IMG/VR virus record: IMGVR_UViG_3300034112_000369
Span: 1 to 31,023 of that record
Reading direction: 5' to 3' (one strand)
DNA length: 31,023 bases
Origin: a virus
Shown in pieces: positions 14,528-23,848 of the stretch. Position 1 is the stretch's first letter; each line of letters begins with the position of its first letter. A program made the translations under genes and the position numbers. The notes under the pieces were generated by a model that worked only from the letters and a program-made list of their open reading frames with translations, did no database searches and was not told the DNA's origin.

Positions 14528-15481
14528 TTACCCCTGGAATCCGAAGTCACGAAGTACGCCCAGCGCTGCTGTTGATACTTCTTCTCTTGCGTTATCTGTG
14601 TACTGCCAACGTGGGTCCTTACGGACAGCACGCTTGAAATCAAAGATTGATGTTTCCTTATCAGGTCCATAGGCGGAACGAAGGATTGGATCATCTAGGC
14701 TGATTGAGTCTGGAGTTACCTCTAGCAATGAAGCCATTGTGTTGCGGTATGGAGCATAGATGTTGGATAGGTCTAAGCCTTCATCAAGCAAGGCTCCAAC
14801 CTTCTCTGGTAATCCCAGTTTGGCTTGTGAGCGAATGATGCGCTTGAAGTCTTCGATATCCTCACCACGAGAGATGCGTTGTAACCAACCATCTACCTGA
14901 TTGCCGAAGTCTTTGTCTAGATTAAAGCCATTTGAACGGGCGATTGTACGTAGCGTATCTAAAGCATTACCTGCTTCGCCTACTGCGCCCTTGGCTGAAA
15001 TACCACCTGTCAACTCATCGATAATAGTTTCATCATCAATGCCATCTATGTAGTACTTCTCAAGAGTAGCATCGTCTGCCTTGAGTCCCTTGGCAGCAAG
15101 TTGCCTCTTGATATTGATGGTCCAAGACTTGAGTTTCTCTTTGTACAGTTTACTGTTTTTAAGTTTCAGCAAATAGGCATCTTGAGCATCTGTATCTAGT
15201 TGTGACCACTTTGACTTGTTGATTAAAGTTTTAGCAAGTGTTTCATTTCCAGCATCAAGGGCTGCTTTAATCGCACGAACTTCTTCTCCATAAACAGGGT
15301 CATTTATGAGTATCTCGGTTATACCAAAAAGCCCTTTGAATAAATCTGGAAGTTGCCCAGTGACAGGGTTTATCTGTGGCATACCTGCTGCTACTTGAGC
15401 AGCGGCAGCCTTTGCCTTGGCTTGTGTTTGTTCGTCCATAACTGGCGCATTAGGGTTGAAAGAATCTCTTGGTTCAGCCAT
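14528..15481 (-). CDS. Putative internal virion protein (317 aa)
   Basis: The product starts MAEPRDSFNPNAPVMDEQTQ and is Ala/Lys-rich and helical. A front domain (LPDLFKGLFGITEILINDPV, YGEEVRAIKAALDAGNETLA) is followed by LKNSKLYKEKLKSWTINIKR and a repeat-like region (YYIDGIDDETIIDELTGG; RISRGEDIEDFKRIIRSQAK). The front and the segments ending in I.DELTGG resemble pieces of the 447-residue protein, so these two and the 256-residue protein may be distant paralogues. No catalytic motif is visible. A capsid-internal role is inferred from place and composition. The start overlaps the upstream stop (TAATG). Confidence 0.65.
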   Translation of the reverse strand: MAEPRDSFNPNAPVMDEQTQAKAKAAAAQVAAGMPQINPVTGQLPDLFKGLFGITEILINDPVYGEEVRAIKAALDAGNETLAKTLINKSKWSQLDTDAQDAYLLKLKNSKLYKEKLKSWTINIKRQLAAKGLKADDATLEKYYIDGIDDETIIDELTGGISAKGAVGEAGNALDTLRTIARSNGFNLDKDFGNQVDGWLQRISRGEDIEDFKRIIRSQAKLGLPEKVGALLDEGLDLSNIYAPYRNTMASLLEVTPDSISLDDPILRSAYGPDKETSIFDFKRAVRKDPRWQYTDNAREEVSTAALGVLRDFGFQG

Positions 15482-16251
15482 TATTTGCTGCCTCTCATAT
15501 TTGATAAGAACCAGTTTTCAAAATCAAGATTCTTCTTGCGCTCTACCGATACTGGATCTGCTGTGGTAACTGCAGTTTCAATAGCTGCTGCTGCCTTCTC
15601 CTTGGTAAACTCTGGAGTCTGCTTAGTTATCTGCTCCAACTTTCCTGTCTTCTTATTCTTGACAAGTTCTGTTGTAGTGACAGTACCCTTTGAAATCATT
15701 TTATTGAGTCCGTTAGTAAGGTCTTGATACCACTCAGCCTGCTTATCAGCATCTACAATCTTGCGACCAAGAACTTTCTGAGCAACTGTGTTGATATCAG
15801 CATCAATCTGCTCTGGTGAGTATTCATAAACCTGACGAGATAGGTCTGCCTTTGGCTTCTTCTGTCCACCAAGGTACCAGTTGGCATATTGCTCTGGGGT
15901 AATCTTCTGGGTTCCGCCAGATGTGGCATACCAGTCAGATGCTCCTGCTACGGCGATATCCCATAGCGCTCTATTCTTGATTGGGTCTGATGTGTTAACA
16001 CCATTCTTCTTTAAGGTCTGAAGCCAATCGGCTTCCACCTTTGGGTCTTTGAGGTACAAGGCCTTAGCTTCTTGAACTGTGATTGATCTGTCGCCAGCAG
16101 GTGCTGTAAATGATTGCCCAGTACGTTTCATACGAATTTGCTTGGCATCTTTCTGTCCAAGATATACTCGGTTTACATAACCACCAGTAGCGCCGAAGCC
16201 GCCACTATCCGAGCTAGACAGGTTGTTATCTAAATTGTCTAAGGCAGTCAT
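15481..16251 (-). CDS. Putative internal virion protein (256 aa)
   Basis: The product opens MTALDNLDNNLSSSDSGGFG, followed by GYVNRVYLGQKDAKQIRMKR. It has a helical core with YLKDPKVEADWLQTLKKNGV, VAGASDWYATSGGTQKITPE and a long region of charged helices (EQIDADINTVAQKVLGRKIV, QAEWYQDLTNGLNKMISKGT) before LSNMRGSK. Its start shares a base with the stop of the 1550-residue gene and its stop with the next ATG, both TAATG. No family is recognised. With its neighbours it probably belongs to the internal or ejected proteins of the head. Confidence 0.6.
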   Translation of the reverse strand: MTALDNLDNNLSSSDSGGFGATGGYVNRVYLGQKDAKQIRMKRTGQSFTAPAGDRSITVQEAKALYLKDPKVEADWLQTLKKNGVNTSDPIKNRALWDIAVAGASDWYATSGGTQKITPEQYANWYLGGQKKPKADLSRQVYEYSPEQIDADINTVAQKVLGRKIVDADKQAEWYQDLTNGLNKMISKGTVTTTELVKNKKTGKLEQITKQTPEFTKEKAAAAIETAVTTADPVSVERKKNLDFENWFLSNMRGSK

Positions 16252-19200
16252 TACAAGCCTCTCCTCAAATCATCTTTTTCAAGATACCGCGTATAGATTC
16301 TATTGAATGTAACATCTTGGTCAATCAACTCACCTGTGAACTCATCCCACGTAGCCTTGAGGTCAGCGTTTGCTTCGTTATCAAGTGACTGGCTTGGACG
16401 AGTAACAAGAATGCTTCTAATCTTTTCACGACCAGCAAGGTACTCTGCCATTGTCTTCATATCTGGACGGCTAGCCATACGTGGATCCTTGACTATATCG
16501 TTTGCATAGCGCAAGAATGTCTGGACTTTATTGATATTGATTTTGCCACGAGCATCTGCCCAATCTCTGTTCTCTGCTTCTAGTTCTGCAACGAACTGAG
16601 CCTTGGCTGCTTTGAGATCTTCAGCGCCTCTGGACTCTAGGCTCTTGAGGCCACGAGAAATACGGGCTGCTTCAATCTTATCCATACCTTTGTTATAGAG
16701 AATCCATCCCTTTTCAACATTGGTATCCTTGATAGCCTCGTAAGCATCCTGTGATTCACGGAACTTAGTAGTGCTACCAGGAGCGACAGATAGTTCACGT
16801 TGCTTTTTATAGACAGCAGGTGAGAACTCACCAGCGTTAGCGTCACCTACGACAAACCAACCGAACTCTGGGTTAGCAGCAATGAGGTCTGAGAACTGCT
16901 TTGAACGTTCATCTGCCTCGATTGTTGCGGCAATACCAGTATTGTTCTTAGATAGGCTGGTTGTGAAGATGTAATAGTCATCGCCATAGAGTTCATAGAA
17001 CTTATCAGCGGCTGTTAGTGGGTCTTCTTCACGTAGTCTGTGGAACTCATCGATAAACAACTGATAAGGGCTGCGGGTATTGGTAGCAAATGGCAAGGTT
17101 AGACGAGATGCTGCGTCAAGAAGTAGAATGTTGCGTACCTTCTTGTTGATTTCTGCTGCTGTAGGCTTTGTCTCACGAACTCCAGCATCATACTTAGCAT
17201 TCTCTTCAGCGGCAATAAGGACCGTTAGGTTCTGGCGCTGTGGGTTATTCTCATCGAGTGCTGCCATAGCCTTACGGACACCAGCAGACTGAATCAAAAC
17301 GTCTGTCCAGCCAGTACCTTGTGGTCCGTATGGAAGGATTTCCTTTGTCAGGAAGTTTCTTTCCAACTTAGGATTGCGCTTGACAATAGCAGACATTGGA
17401 ATCTGTACGAACCAACCAGCACCTGGGTTCCACCACGCACCACCTTGGAAGATAAGGTTCAGTGATGGCTTAGGAATCGCACGAGGGCGTTCTCCTAGAC
17501 CAAGACGACTTGCCCATTCGCCAGGAATGTTGATGTATTTGATGCCATCTTTTTCTTCAACCATACCCATACGATCTGGTGATTCATAGACAGTCTGAAG
17601 AGTACGGATGACAGATGGGTCATTGATGATAATCTTGCCCCACTTCTCAGCAACGTCTGCGAATGCACCAAAGAATGGGAAGATATAACGCAGTGTGCTT
17701 GCAGCATCTACACGCTCTGATGTGTCATAAAGGCTACGACGCATCTCAGCTCTAGCCCATTGACGAGCATTGCCTTCTAGTTTACGTAGGTATGCTGCTG
17801 GGATTTCATCGCCTGGGTAGGTATCGATAGCGTTACGGACGAGTGAATCAATACGCTTGCGGTACAAATCTACGAAGATAGGGTTACGAACGAGCGCTCT
17901 TTCAGGAGCCTCACCTACGATTGAGTAGAAACTCTCTTGGAACTTACCCCACGACTGAGCAATGCTGGATGTTCCATTACCCTGTGCTACCTGAGCAGCG
18001 TTGACAGGTGGACGATCTGCAGCATTTCTAAAGAATGTGCTGATGTCATCATCTGTAAGCGGTCTTTGTTTAGCAATGTTCTTGAGTTCTACCGCAAATG
18101 GCGGGAACAGGTTATCTACGTTCTCTAGGTTTGCCTCAACGATGTCATCTACGTTACGACCTAGCGCTAGGTTGCGCAGAATCTTACGACCCTCTGGGTC
18201 CTTGAGAAGGAAAGCCTTAGCCTTCTTAGCAACTACCTCACGAGGTAGGTCCTCTAGCAAGATAGATGTCAACTTAGATTGACGTACCTGACGGTTGACT
18301 ACGCGCTTGTAAGCCTCTGTCCAGCCCTCGTCATTTCCGTTGATAATAACGAAATCGCCTGTAGTCTCATAGGCATTACGTAGGGCAGTATTGGAAGCAG
18401 TGAAATGGCTATCAACAATCTGTGATGCGTTAGCAATAAAACGGTCACGGATGAATGCGGCTCGCTCAGGAGTTGCGCCTAGCGCATCTTCTACTGTAAC
18501 GACCTTATCTCCGACACGAATCTCATTTAGACCCATACCATACTTGTCAACTACCTTGACTTTACCTGCAAGCATTGCGTCAATCTCTTCGATCTGCTTG
18601 GCAATAACATCAGGATCGTCAGCAATAGTCATCAAAGCCTGTAGTTCTTCGCGCTTTGTCTCTAGTTTGACAGCATTGCTCCACTTGAATATGTCTTCAG
18701 TTGAAGCATTTTTGAACTTTGAGTTGATGAGGTTACGACCAGCAGCACCAAGACCGTAGGATACGCGGTTCATAATAGCCATTGGACCGATTGTGCTCAT
18801 AATGCGTAGGTAACCTTCAGTTACATTACGGATTGGATAGCCTAGACGGGCTAGAACCTCAAACTTGAGTAGAGAGTCTAGACCATCTGCAATGTTAGTG
18901 AACTTATTCTGGCCTCTGACTGCGAACTCATAGGCTCCGCTGCGTTGTGCTCTAGTAAACTTCATCAAAGAGTTGTACATCTGGTCTACATCTAGGGTAG
19001 GCAACTGGCGTACAAGCTGTGATTCGTTCAAAGGTAGCGGGATAACGTGCTGGATTCCGTCCATACCCTCGATAGGGTTGACTTTTGCACCTGCTGGCAC
19101 TACCTGACCTGAAGGAAGTTTGGTTGTTGCACCAGTATAGGCACGTTCTTTAATCATATTACGTGCGCTCTCACGTGCGCTTGCGTACTTTCTGTAGGCT

Positions 19201-20903
19201 GCACGTACATCTGCGGTATCGCTAAAACCAAATTGACGGGCTACAGTATTAAATACTTCTTCTTCAATCTCTTGGTAAGCACGTGCTCTAGCATCAGGAT
19301 CTACTGCAGAGGTGTACTTATCAAAGAGCGCATTGCGCTTCTCAACTGTGAACTCAGCCTGCTTGATGTCAGCCTCGATACGAGAAATCTGTGTATTGAT
19401 AGACTTCTTAGCGTCTGGAGTTGTAGCAGTATCTAGTTGGTTGCGTAGCAACTGGAGTTTGTCAGCATAAACCTTGCCCTGCTTATCAGAGAAGTTACGA
19501 ACTCGACTGAGCATATTATCAAGAGTCTGTACTGACTGGTTATCTGTAAAGTCAATCCAGCCACGAGGACGCTTATAGGCAAATCCTTGAGCAACACGGA
19601 CCACTGGTCCTGCTGCACCATTGCGGATATCTGTGAACCACTGACTGCGGTTTGCTGCTTGACGCAAAGATGTGATGGTGCCAAAGCGAGGAAGAGCATT
19701 TGGGGCTAGGGTTCCTGCAAGGTCTAACTTCTTGTAGGTATCGTCTAGTTCCTTCTGCAAGGTCTGGACAAGTAGTTGGTTCTTCTCAAGATTATCACCT
19801 TGGTTGACAAGGTCCATCGTGAACTGACCAGTCTTATCTGTTGACTTACCTAAGAAGGTAGCCTCATAGACTTCATCTTGCAAGTTAGCAATCTTGATTG
19901 CAATATCCTGCTGTGTAGCAATAAGGTTTCCTGCTGCTGTGGCATCGCCCATAGCCCACTGGATGATATCTGCCTTAGCCTTATGGCGTGCAGTAATGTC
20001 ATCAATCTTGTTGGCTTCGCCTAATACATCTGCAAGAGTGGCAGGGTTTCCAGATTCACGAATAGCCTTGACTCGGAACAAATCTGCCGAGTTCATATCA
20101 TCGGTCTTCTCTAGGAAGTCTTGGAATGTAGCCTTGACTCGCTCTGCTCGCTTACCAGTCTTCTCACCAGCAAGGACAGCCTTGAGTTCACTTGTGCCAC
20201 CGACAGCAAAGCGCGCTGCCTTTGCTATCTTAACGCTTTTACCAACGATAATGGTAGGGTCAATAACGAAACGAGCAATGACATCTGTAGTAAAGGATGA
20301 CCAGCGACCTACGGTCTGCTCACGGAAAGCCTTTTCTCTTTGTTGCTTGTCATAGATATCAAACTCATTAGCAGCAAACAAGACGTGATCTTGAATAAAC
20401 TTATCGGCTTTATCGCCAGCCTTACCAAAGGTAACTGCATTGATTGCATCTTCAACTAGATTGACTGGTTCACCAAACATAGTCTTGACGATTGCTCGAC
20501 CTGGAGATATCTCGCGTGCTTTATCCCACGACTCACGAATCTTCGTTGGGTCAATTCCGCGACCTGCAAAGAGTGGATTGTTCTCATCACCAAGGAGTAA
20601 GCCGAAAGATACTGCTTGTGCTGAAAGGTTGTAGGCAGTCTCTAAACCGTTAAATACTTTACCCCAGAATCCAGGTGGCTTTGCCTGTTCAGCGCGATAC
20701 TGCGCCTGACGGCGGTAGGCATCAACAAACTCAATACGACCTGTTGGGTCAATAGCCTTGGCGACATCCATAGGGACAGACAGAGAGTTCGTCTTTCCTT
20801 GGTTGTACAACTGGTTGAAAGCACCCATTGTGTCGAAGGCAGAAGGTTTATTCTTCTTCTGTAATTCGGCATAGATGCGTTGCGCGATTTCGCGTTCACT
20901 CAT
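16251..20903 (-). CDS. Giant internal virion/ejection protein (1550 aa)
   Basis: At 1550 residues this is the largest product in the window. It is helical throughout with few cysteines. Visible landmarks are an amphipathic stretch FWGKVFNGLETAYNLSAQAV near residues 79-98, a segment FVIDPTIIVGKSVKIAKAAR near 210-240, coiled-coil-like regions around 330-395 and 465-540, LARLGYPIRNVTEGYLRIMS near 690, and FPFFGAFADVAEKWGKIIIN near residue 1071. Charged helices follow to the end. Size, helical content and place between portal and scaffold fit large internal proteins that short-tailed phages inject with their DNA (as T7 gp16 or N4 gp50 do by analogy). No lytic, protease or polymerase motif is evident to me. 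A polyvalent-like fusion cannot be excluded. Confidence 0.7.
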   Translation of the reverse strand: MSEREIAQRIYAELQKKNKPSAFDTMGAFNQLYNQGKTNSLSVPMDVAKAIDPTGRIEFVDAYRRQAQYRAEQAKPPGFWGKVFNGLETAYNLSAQAVSFGLLLGDENNPLFAGRGIDPTKIRESWDKAREISPGRAIVKTMFGEPVNLVEDAINAVTFGKAGDKADKFIQDHVLFAANEFDIYDKQQREKAFREQTVGRWSSFTTDVIARFVIDPTIIVGKSVKIAKAARFAVGGTSELKAVLAGEKTGKRAERVKATFQDFLEKTDDMNSADLFRVKAIRESGNPATLADVLGEANKIDDITARHKAKADIIQWAMGDATAAGNLIATQQDIAIKIANLQDEVYEATFLGKSTDKTGQFTMDLVNQGDNLEKNQLLVQTLQKELDDTYKKLDLAGTLAPNALPRFGTITSLRQAANRSQWFTDIRNGAAGPVVRVAQGFAYKRPRGWIDFTDNQSVQTLDNMLSRVRNFSDKQGKVYADKLQLLRNQLDTATTPDAKKSINTQISRIEADIKQAEFTVEKRNALFDKYTSAVDPDARARAYQEIEEEVFNTVARQFGFSDTADVRAAYRKYASARESARNMIKERAYTGATTKLPSGQVVPAGAKVNPIEGMDGIQHVIPLPLNESQLVRQLPTLDVDQMYNSLMKFTRAQRSGAYEFAVRGQNKFTNIADGLDSLLKFEVLARLGYPIRNVTEGYLRIMSTIGPMAIMNRVSYGLGAAGRNLINSKFKNASTEDIFKWSNAVKLETKREELQALMTIADDPDVIAKQIEEIDAMLAGKVKVVDKYGMGLNEIRVGDKVVTVEDALGATPERAAFIRDRFIANASQIVDSHFTASNTALRNAYETTGDFVIINGNDEGWTEAYKRVVNRQVRQSKLTSILLEDLPREVVAKKAKAFLLKDPEGRKILRNLALGRNVDDIVEANLENVDNLFPPFAVELKNIAKQRPLTDDDISTFFRNAADRPPVNAAQVAQGNGTSSIAQSWGKFQESFYSIVGEAPERALVRNPIFVDLYRKRIDSLVRNAIDTYPGDEIPAAYLRKLEGNARQWARAEMRRSLYDTSERVDAASTLRYIFPFFGAFADVAEKWGKIIINDPSVIRTLQTVYESPDRMGMVEEKDGIKYINIPGEWASRLGLGERPRAIPKPSLNLIFQGGAWWNPGAGWFVQIPMSAIVKRNPKLERNFLTKEILPYGPQGTGWTDVLIQSAGVRKAMAALDENNPQRQNLTVLIAAEENAKYDAGVRETKPTAAEINKKVRNILLLDAASRLTLPFATNTRSPYQLFIDEFHRLREEDPLTAADKFYELYGDDYYIFTTSLSKNNTGIAATIEADERSKQFSDLIAANPEFGWFVVGDANAGEFSPAVYKKQRELSVAPGSTTKFRESQDAYEAIKDTNVEKGWILYNKGMDKIEAARISRGLKSLESRGAEDLKAAKAQFVAELEAENRDWADARGKININKVQTFLRYANDIVKDPRMASRPDMKTMAEYLAGREKIRSILVTRPSQSLDNEANADLKATWDEFTGELIDQDVTFNRIYTRYLEKDDLRRGL

Positions 20904-21334
20904 AGAAGGTTAGCCCTCAAAAGCCTTACATAGTTACGGAATGATTGTGATGATGTAGGCGATTGTGCAATCGCTTCTAGTGCTGGAAGGTAGGAAAGTA
21001 AGCGTTGACGATCTGCATCGGTATCAGCAGATGGTTGATTGATGCCAAGAACTTCTGGCCCAGGGCCTTCGCCCATTGCAATGCCAGCAGTTACTGGCTC
21101 TGTTGGACGCTCTGATGGAGCATATAGTGGAGTCACTGGGCCTTGTGCTGCTGCAGCGCGAACATCTCCTGCTCTAGCGCCACGTACATCTGGAGTCTTA
21201 GCCATAGGTGCGCCTGCTTTATTAGCGGCATTTTCTACACCAGCGCCATACTCTTCTGATTGAAATGATAAACCATCAGTTCTCTTGGAGAACTTACCAG
21301 GACCTGATACTCCTGCTATTGGCCCTCTAGCCAT
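20900..21334 (-). CDS. Small structural protein, unknown (144 aa)
   Basis: The product starts MARGPIAGVSGPGKFSKRTD and has a long Pro/Ala/Gly-rich disordered middle (VTPLYAPSERPTEPVTAGIA, MGEGPGPEVLGINQPSADTD) and a helical C-terminus (LLSYLPALEAIAQSPTSSQS, then FRNYVRLLRANLL). This design, R-G-P-x-x-G-V-S-G-P-G-K-F-S-K-R-T-D then a final YLP.LE..A..P.SS..FRN.VR.LRA, is familiar from uncultured phages, but without a function. It overlaps the 1550-residue gene by ATGA. It may bridge portal and internal proteins. Confidence 0.65.
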   Translation of the reverse strand: MARGPIAGVSGPGKFSKRTDGLSFQSEEYGAGVENAANKAGAPMAKTPDVRGARAGDVRAAAAQGPVTPLYAPSERPTEPVTAGIAMGEGPGPEVLGINQPSADTDADRQRLLSYLPALEAIAQSPTSSQSFRNYVRLLRANLL

Positions 21335-21545
21335 TATTGTCCTCCATCTTCTCTAAATCTTGTGTGAACTGTTCCCATACTCGGGATACTTTTGTTTTTC
21401 TATTTGCGTTATACACTGCTAAATCTAAAATCTCTGAAGCGAGCATCTCTACGGCTCGGATGATATTAACTGCAAAACCTGATACAACTACTAAGAAATC
21501 TGCGAGAGTAATAGAACGCGGTACGTAGTCTTGTTCTTCGTCCAC
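21327..21545 (-). CDS. Small protein with a hydrophobic helix (72 aa)
   Basis: Translation starts at a GTG after a GAGGAT site (MDEEQDYVPRSITLADFLVV). One hydrophobic helix spans about residues 12-35 (ITLADFLVVVSGFAVNIIRA), followed by helical VEMLASEILDLAVYNANRKT and a polar end. It could be a membrane protein or a hydrophobic core helix in a head protein. The end overlaps the next gene by 8 bases. No family is recognised. A place between portal and internal proteins is unusual for a holin. Confidence 0.55.
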   Translation of the reverse strand: MDEEQDYVPRSITLADFLVVVSGFAVNIIRAVEMLASEILDLAVYNANRKTKVSRVWEQFTQDLEKMEDNNG

Positions 21546-21568
21546 GTTCTATCCTCTCATCAATCTAA

Positions 21569-21700
21569 CTAAGCCTTCTTGCCCTTGCGAGCCTTGCCTG
21601 CGTAGCCAAACTTAACATCACTGCCCTTTGGCATTGGAGCTGCCTTTGGACCTTCTGTTGGCTTCTGTACTGGAGCCTTTGCGCGACCACCTTTTTTCAT
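21569..21700 (-). CDS. Lys/Gly-rich mini-protein (43 aa)
   Basis: The product reads MKKGGRAKAPVQKPTEGPKA then APMPKGSDVKFGYAGKARKG and KKA. A strong ribosome site (GGGAGGT) lies about 5 bases before the ATG, better than those of its neighbours, which supports a real gene despite its size. The composition resembles the basic mini-proteins near 10 kb. It follows the portal gene with an 11-base gap. Its role is unknown; a virion or DNA contact function is possible. Confidence 0.65.
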   Translation of the reverse strand: MKKGGRAKAPVQKPTEGPKAAPMPKGSDVKFGYAGKARKGKKA

Positions 21701-21711
21701 ATTACACCTCC

Positions 21712-23439
21712 CTACCCTGCAATAGATGCGAGTAACGTAGCAATGTCTGGACGAGCGCCAGCAGCAGGGGCCGCACCCATTTGTTCTGGAGTTGGCTGCG
21801 AGGCAGGAACGGGGGCCATACCTGCTGCTGGAACTTCTTCGCCCATTGGCATTTCTGGTTGTGGCTCTGGCATAAATACCTTTTCCACAATAGTCTCTAG
21901 TTGTAAACCTTTTTGACGGCCCTTGATTACCTCGGCGATTCGAGAAACAATCTGAGAAGGATCTTGGCCTTGTGCTGCAAGCGCTGGAATAGCTTGAGCG
22001 TATTGAGCAACAGCAACGCGGAGAGAATCACGCATCTCTTCAATATCCACACGCTGTTCTTCTTGAGTAACATTTAACTCCATTGGAATCTCACGACGTA
22101 CATAGTCACGTGATACGAGTTTGTCAGAGCGCATCTGGAGCAAAGCGATGATGGCATTGTTTGGATTCATACCAGACATAATGCCGTAGCGAACATCTAC
22201 GCCGTACTCACCCTTGATATCGCGGGATGGGATGTACTTCATATTGAATGGAGTACCGTCGTCTACACCCTTGATTTCTTTCTGGATGCTACCGAAAATC
22301 TTCTCGTCTGTTTCAAAGCAGAGCGATACTAGTTCGGTAAATAGACGAGCAAACTGTGCTTGCGCTGCACGAACTTGTGTATCAAAACCAGCCTGGAGTG
22401 CTTGAACTCCGCGACCTGTGATGATAGAAGCATCGATATTACCTGAGCGTACTTCTGGGTAGCGAGATCCTAGACGTAGTTCTCGCTCTAACACACCAGA
22501 CTCTGCAAAGATTCCAGGAGGTAGGTCTAGCGATACACGGCGGATTGCTTGGGGATTAGCAGAGCGCATAATCGCATCAGGGCCAAGTGCGAGTTCTTGG
22601 ACATCCTGCGGAATTGCAATCGGTGCTTGAATCGATTTCTCTGCTGCTTGAATCTGTAACACAGCAAATCGAGCACGTGCAAGTTGTACCGCTAGAACGT
22701 CATCGAACTGACCGCGTGCTTCGCCATCTAAGGATGAACGAACTGCAACACGAGCCATACACTTGCCAGTGGGGTTAGGCAAGTTAGACAACACAAGGTT
22801 GTTACGATCTGGTAGGAATACTAAGTCTTGGTCTTTGTCGTGGTAACGGACCATTGAGATATAAGGACTGCCCATTGTGAAAGCAGTCTTAGGCATAATC
22901 TGGGAAGCAAACTCTGGGAACTGTGAGGATAGAGTTTCAGCATCGGTCTGAATAACCTGAGTCAAGGAAATGGTGCGACCAAATCTGTCAATCTCTGGGT
23001 AGACACCGAATGGGTTGAGCAAACGGATACGGGGATTGTTTGTCTCATAATCCATCTCTACCATTGCTGGAAGCATTCCGTAGGTGTTGAACCAGTCAGC
23101 ACCGTTGTACATCTGAATCTGTAGTTCGGAAGTTGAGATGTAATAGTTTGCGATGCGGGTTCTGGTATCTGCAGCTTTGCGTGCAGAATCTGACACCATA
23201 TTGGTAGCAGCGCAGTTGAAGGATGGCAGTGGTGCCATTACCTCTGCTAAGTCACGTGCGGCTACGTCAACAAAGTTAGCAACAAGAGGCTTGGGGTATT
23301 CTTCTGAGAACATAGCAGGATATACCTTGCTGATGTCTCCTTGACGCACCGATAGCACGTCGCGCATACGCTGGTCGCGGGATGCGTACTTCGTTTGAAG
23401 ACGCGATACCTTAGCGACTACCTCTTTGACTGATAACAT
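21712..23439 (-). CDS. Portal protein
   Basis: The 575-residue product lies downstream of the terminase, with one small basic gene between them, the usual place for the portal. It begins MLSVKEVVAKVSRLQTKYAS and has a wing/clip region with VEMDYETNNPRIRLLNPFGV, a helix-rich centre (LAVQLARARFAVLQIQAAEK), and the segment IITGRGVQALQAGFDTQVRA followed by a long stem-like helix. It ends with an Ala/Pro/Gln/Met-rich tail (PEPQPEMPMGEEVPAAG). A dodecameric ring at the head vertex through which DNA passes is the expected role. The family assignment rests on order, length and helix pattern; no motif is unique. GGGACA precedes the ATG. Confidence 0.85.
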   Translation of the reverse strand: MLSVKEVVAKVSRLQTKYASRDQRMRDVLSVRQGDISKVYPAMFSEEYPKPLVANFVDVAARDLAEVMAPLPSFNCAATNMVSDSARKAADTRTRIANYYISTSELQIQMYNGADWFNTYGMLPAMVEMDYETNNPRIRLLNPFGVYPEIDRFGRTISLTQVIQTDAETLSSQFPEFASQIMPKTAFTMGSPYISMVRYHDKDQDLVFLPDRNNLVLSNLPNPTGKCMARVAVRSSLDGEARGQFDDVLAVQLARARFAVLQIQAAEKSIQAPIAIPQDVQELALGPDAIMRSANPQAIRRVSLDLPPGIFAESGVLERELRLGSRYPEVRSGNIDASIITGRGVQALQAGFDTQVRAAQAQFARLFTELVSLCFETDEKIFGSIQKEIKGVDDGTPFNMKYIPSRDIKGEYGVDVRYGIMSGMNPNNAIIALLQMRSDKLVSRDYVRREIPMELNVTQEEQRVDIEEMRDSLRVAVAQYAQAIPALAAQGQDPSQIVSRIAEVIKGRQKGLQLETIVEKVFMPEPQPEMPMGEEVPAAGMAPVPASQPTPEQMGAAPAAGARPDIATLLASIAG

Positions 23440-23444
23440 TGTCC

Positions 23445-23840
23445 CTACTTCTTTTTATTAGACTTCTTGGCTAAATCAGTTGAACGCTTTGTAACCTTAC
23501 GTGATGGTTTGCTTGCCTGACCAGTAAGCGCTCTGGTTGTCTTGGCTTTTTCAGCCTTTGCCTTTGCACGCTTTGTAACTGCTGCTGCACGAGCAGCACT
23601 GCGCTCAGTTTCTGCAGCACGTTGATTCTGCATCAACTTGGCTGCTTTCTTTTCTGCTGAGTTTGGATATCTAGTTCCAATCAAAGGTACTTTTTCAATA
23701 CCTTTTTTAGGGCCACGAGAAAGATTCATCGCTGCTTGTTCTGTTGCATACTCTGAATAAAACTTGTCATTAGCGTATGCTCTGGCTGTACGAGCCTTTT
23801 CTTGCACCTTAGATACTGATTGCTTCTTTACTTTTGGCAT
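23445..23840 (-). CDS. Strongly basic protein (131 aa)
   Basis: The product starts MPKVKKQSVSKVQEKARTAR, contains LSRGPKKGIEKVPLIGTRYP, and ends with long Lys/Arg/Ala helices (RSAARAAAVTKRAKAKAEKA, then SKPSRKVTKRSTDLAKKSNK). It has no acidic stretch or recognised domain. Its place between terminase and portal is where some phages encode head or packaging helpers, and the charge would suit DNA contact. It is preceded by GGAGACATT and starts 9 bases after the terminase stop. Confidence 0.65.
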   Translation of the reverse strand: MPKVKKQSVSKVQEKARTARAYANDKFYSEYATEQAAMNLSRGPKKGIEKVPLIGTRYPNSAEKKAAKLMQNQRAAETERSAARAAAVTKRAKAKAEKAKTTRALTGQASKPSRKVTKRSTDLAKKSNKKK

Positions 23841-23848
23841 AATGTCTC

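Noticed and set aside
19894-20355. 153-codon frame on the plus strand inside the 1550-residue gene
   Set aside because: It is antisense to a clearly coding gene and has no ribosome site or operon context.
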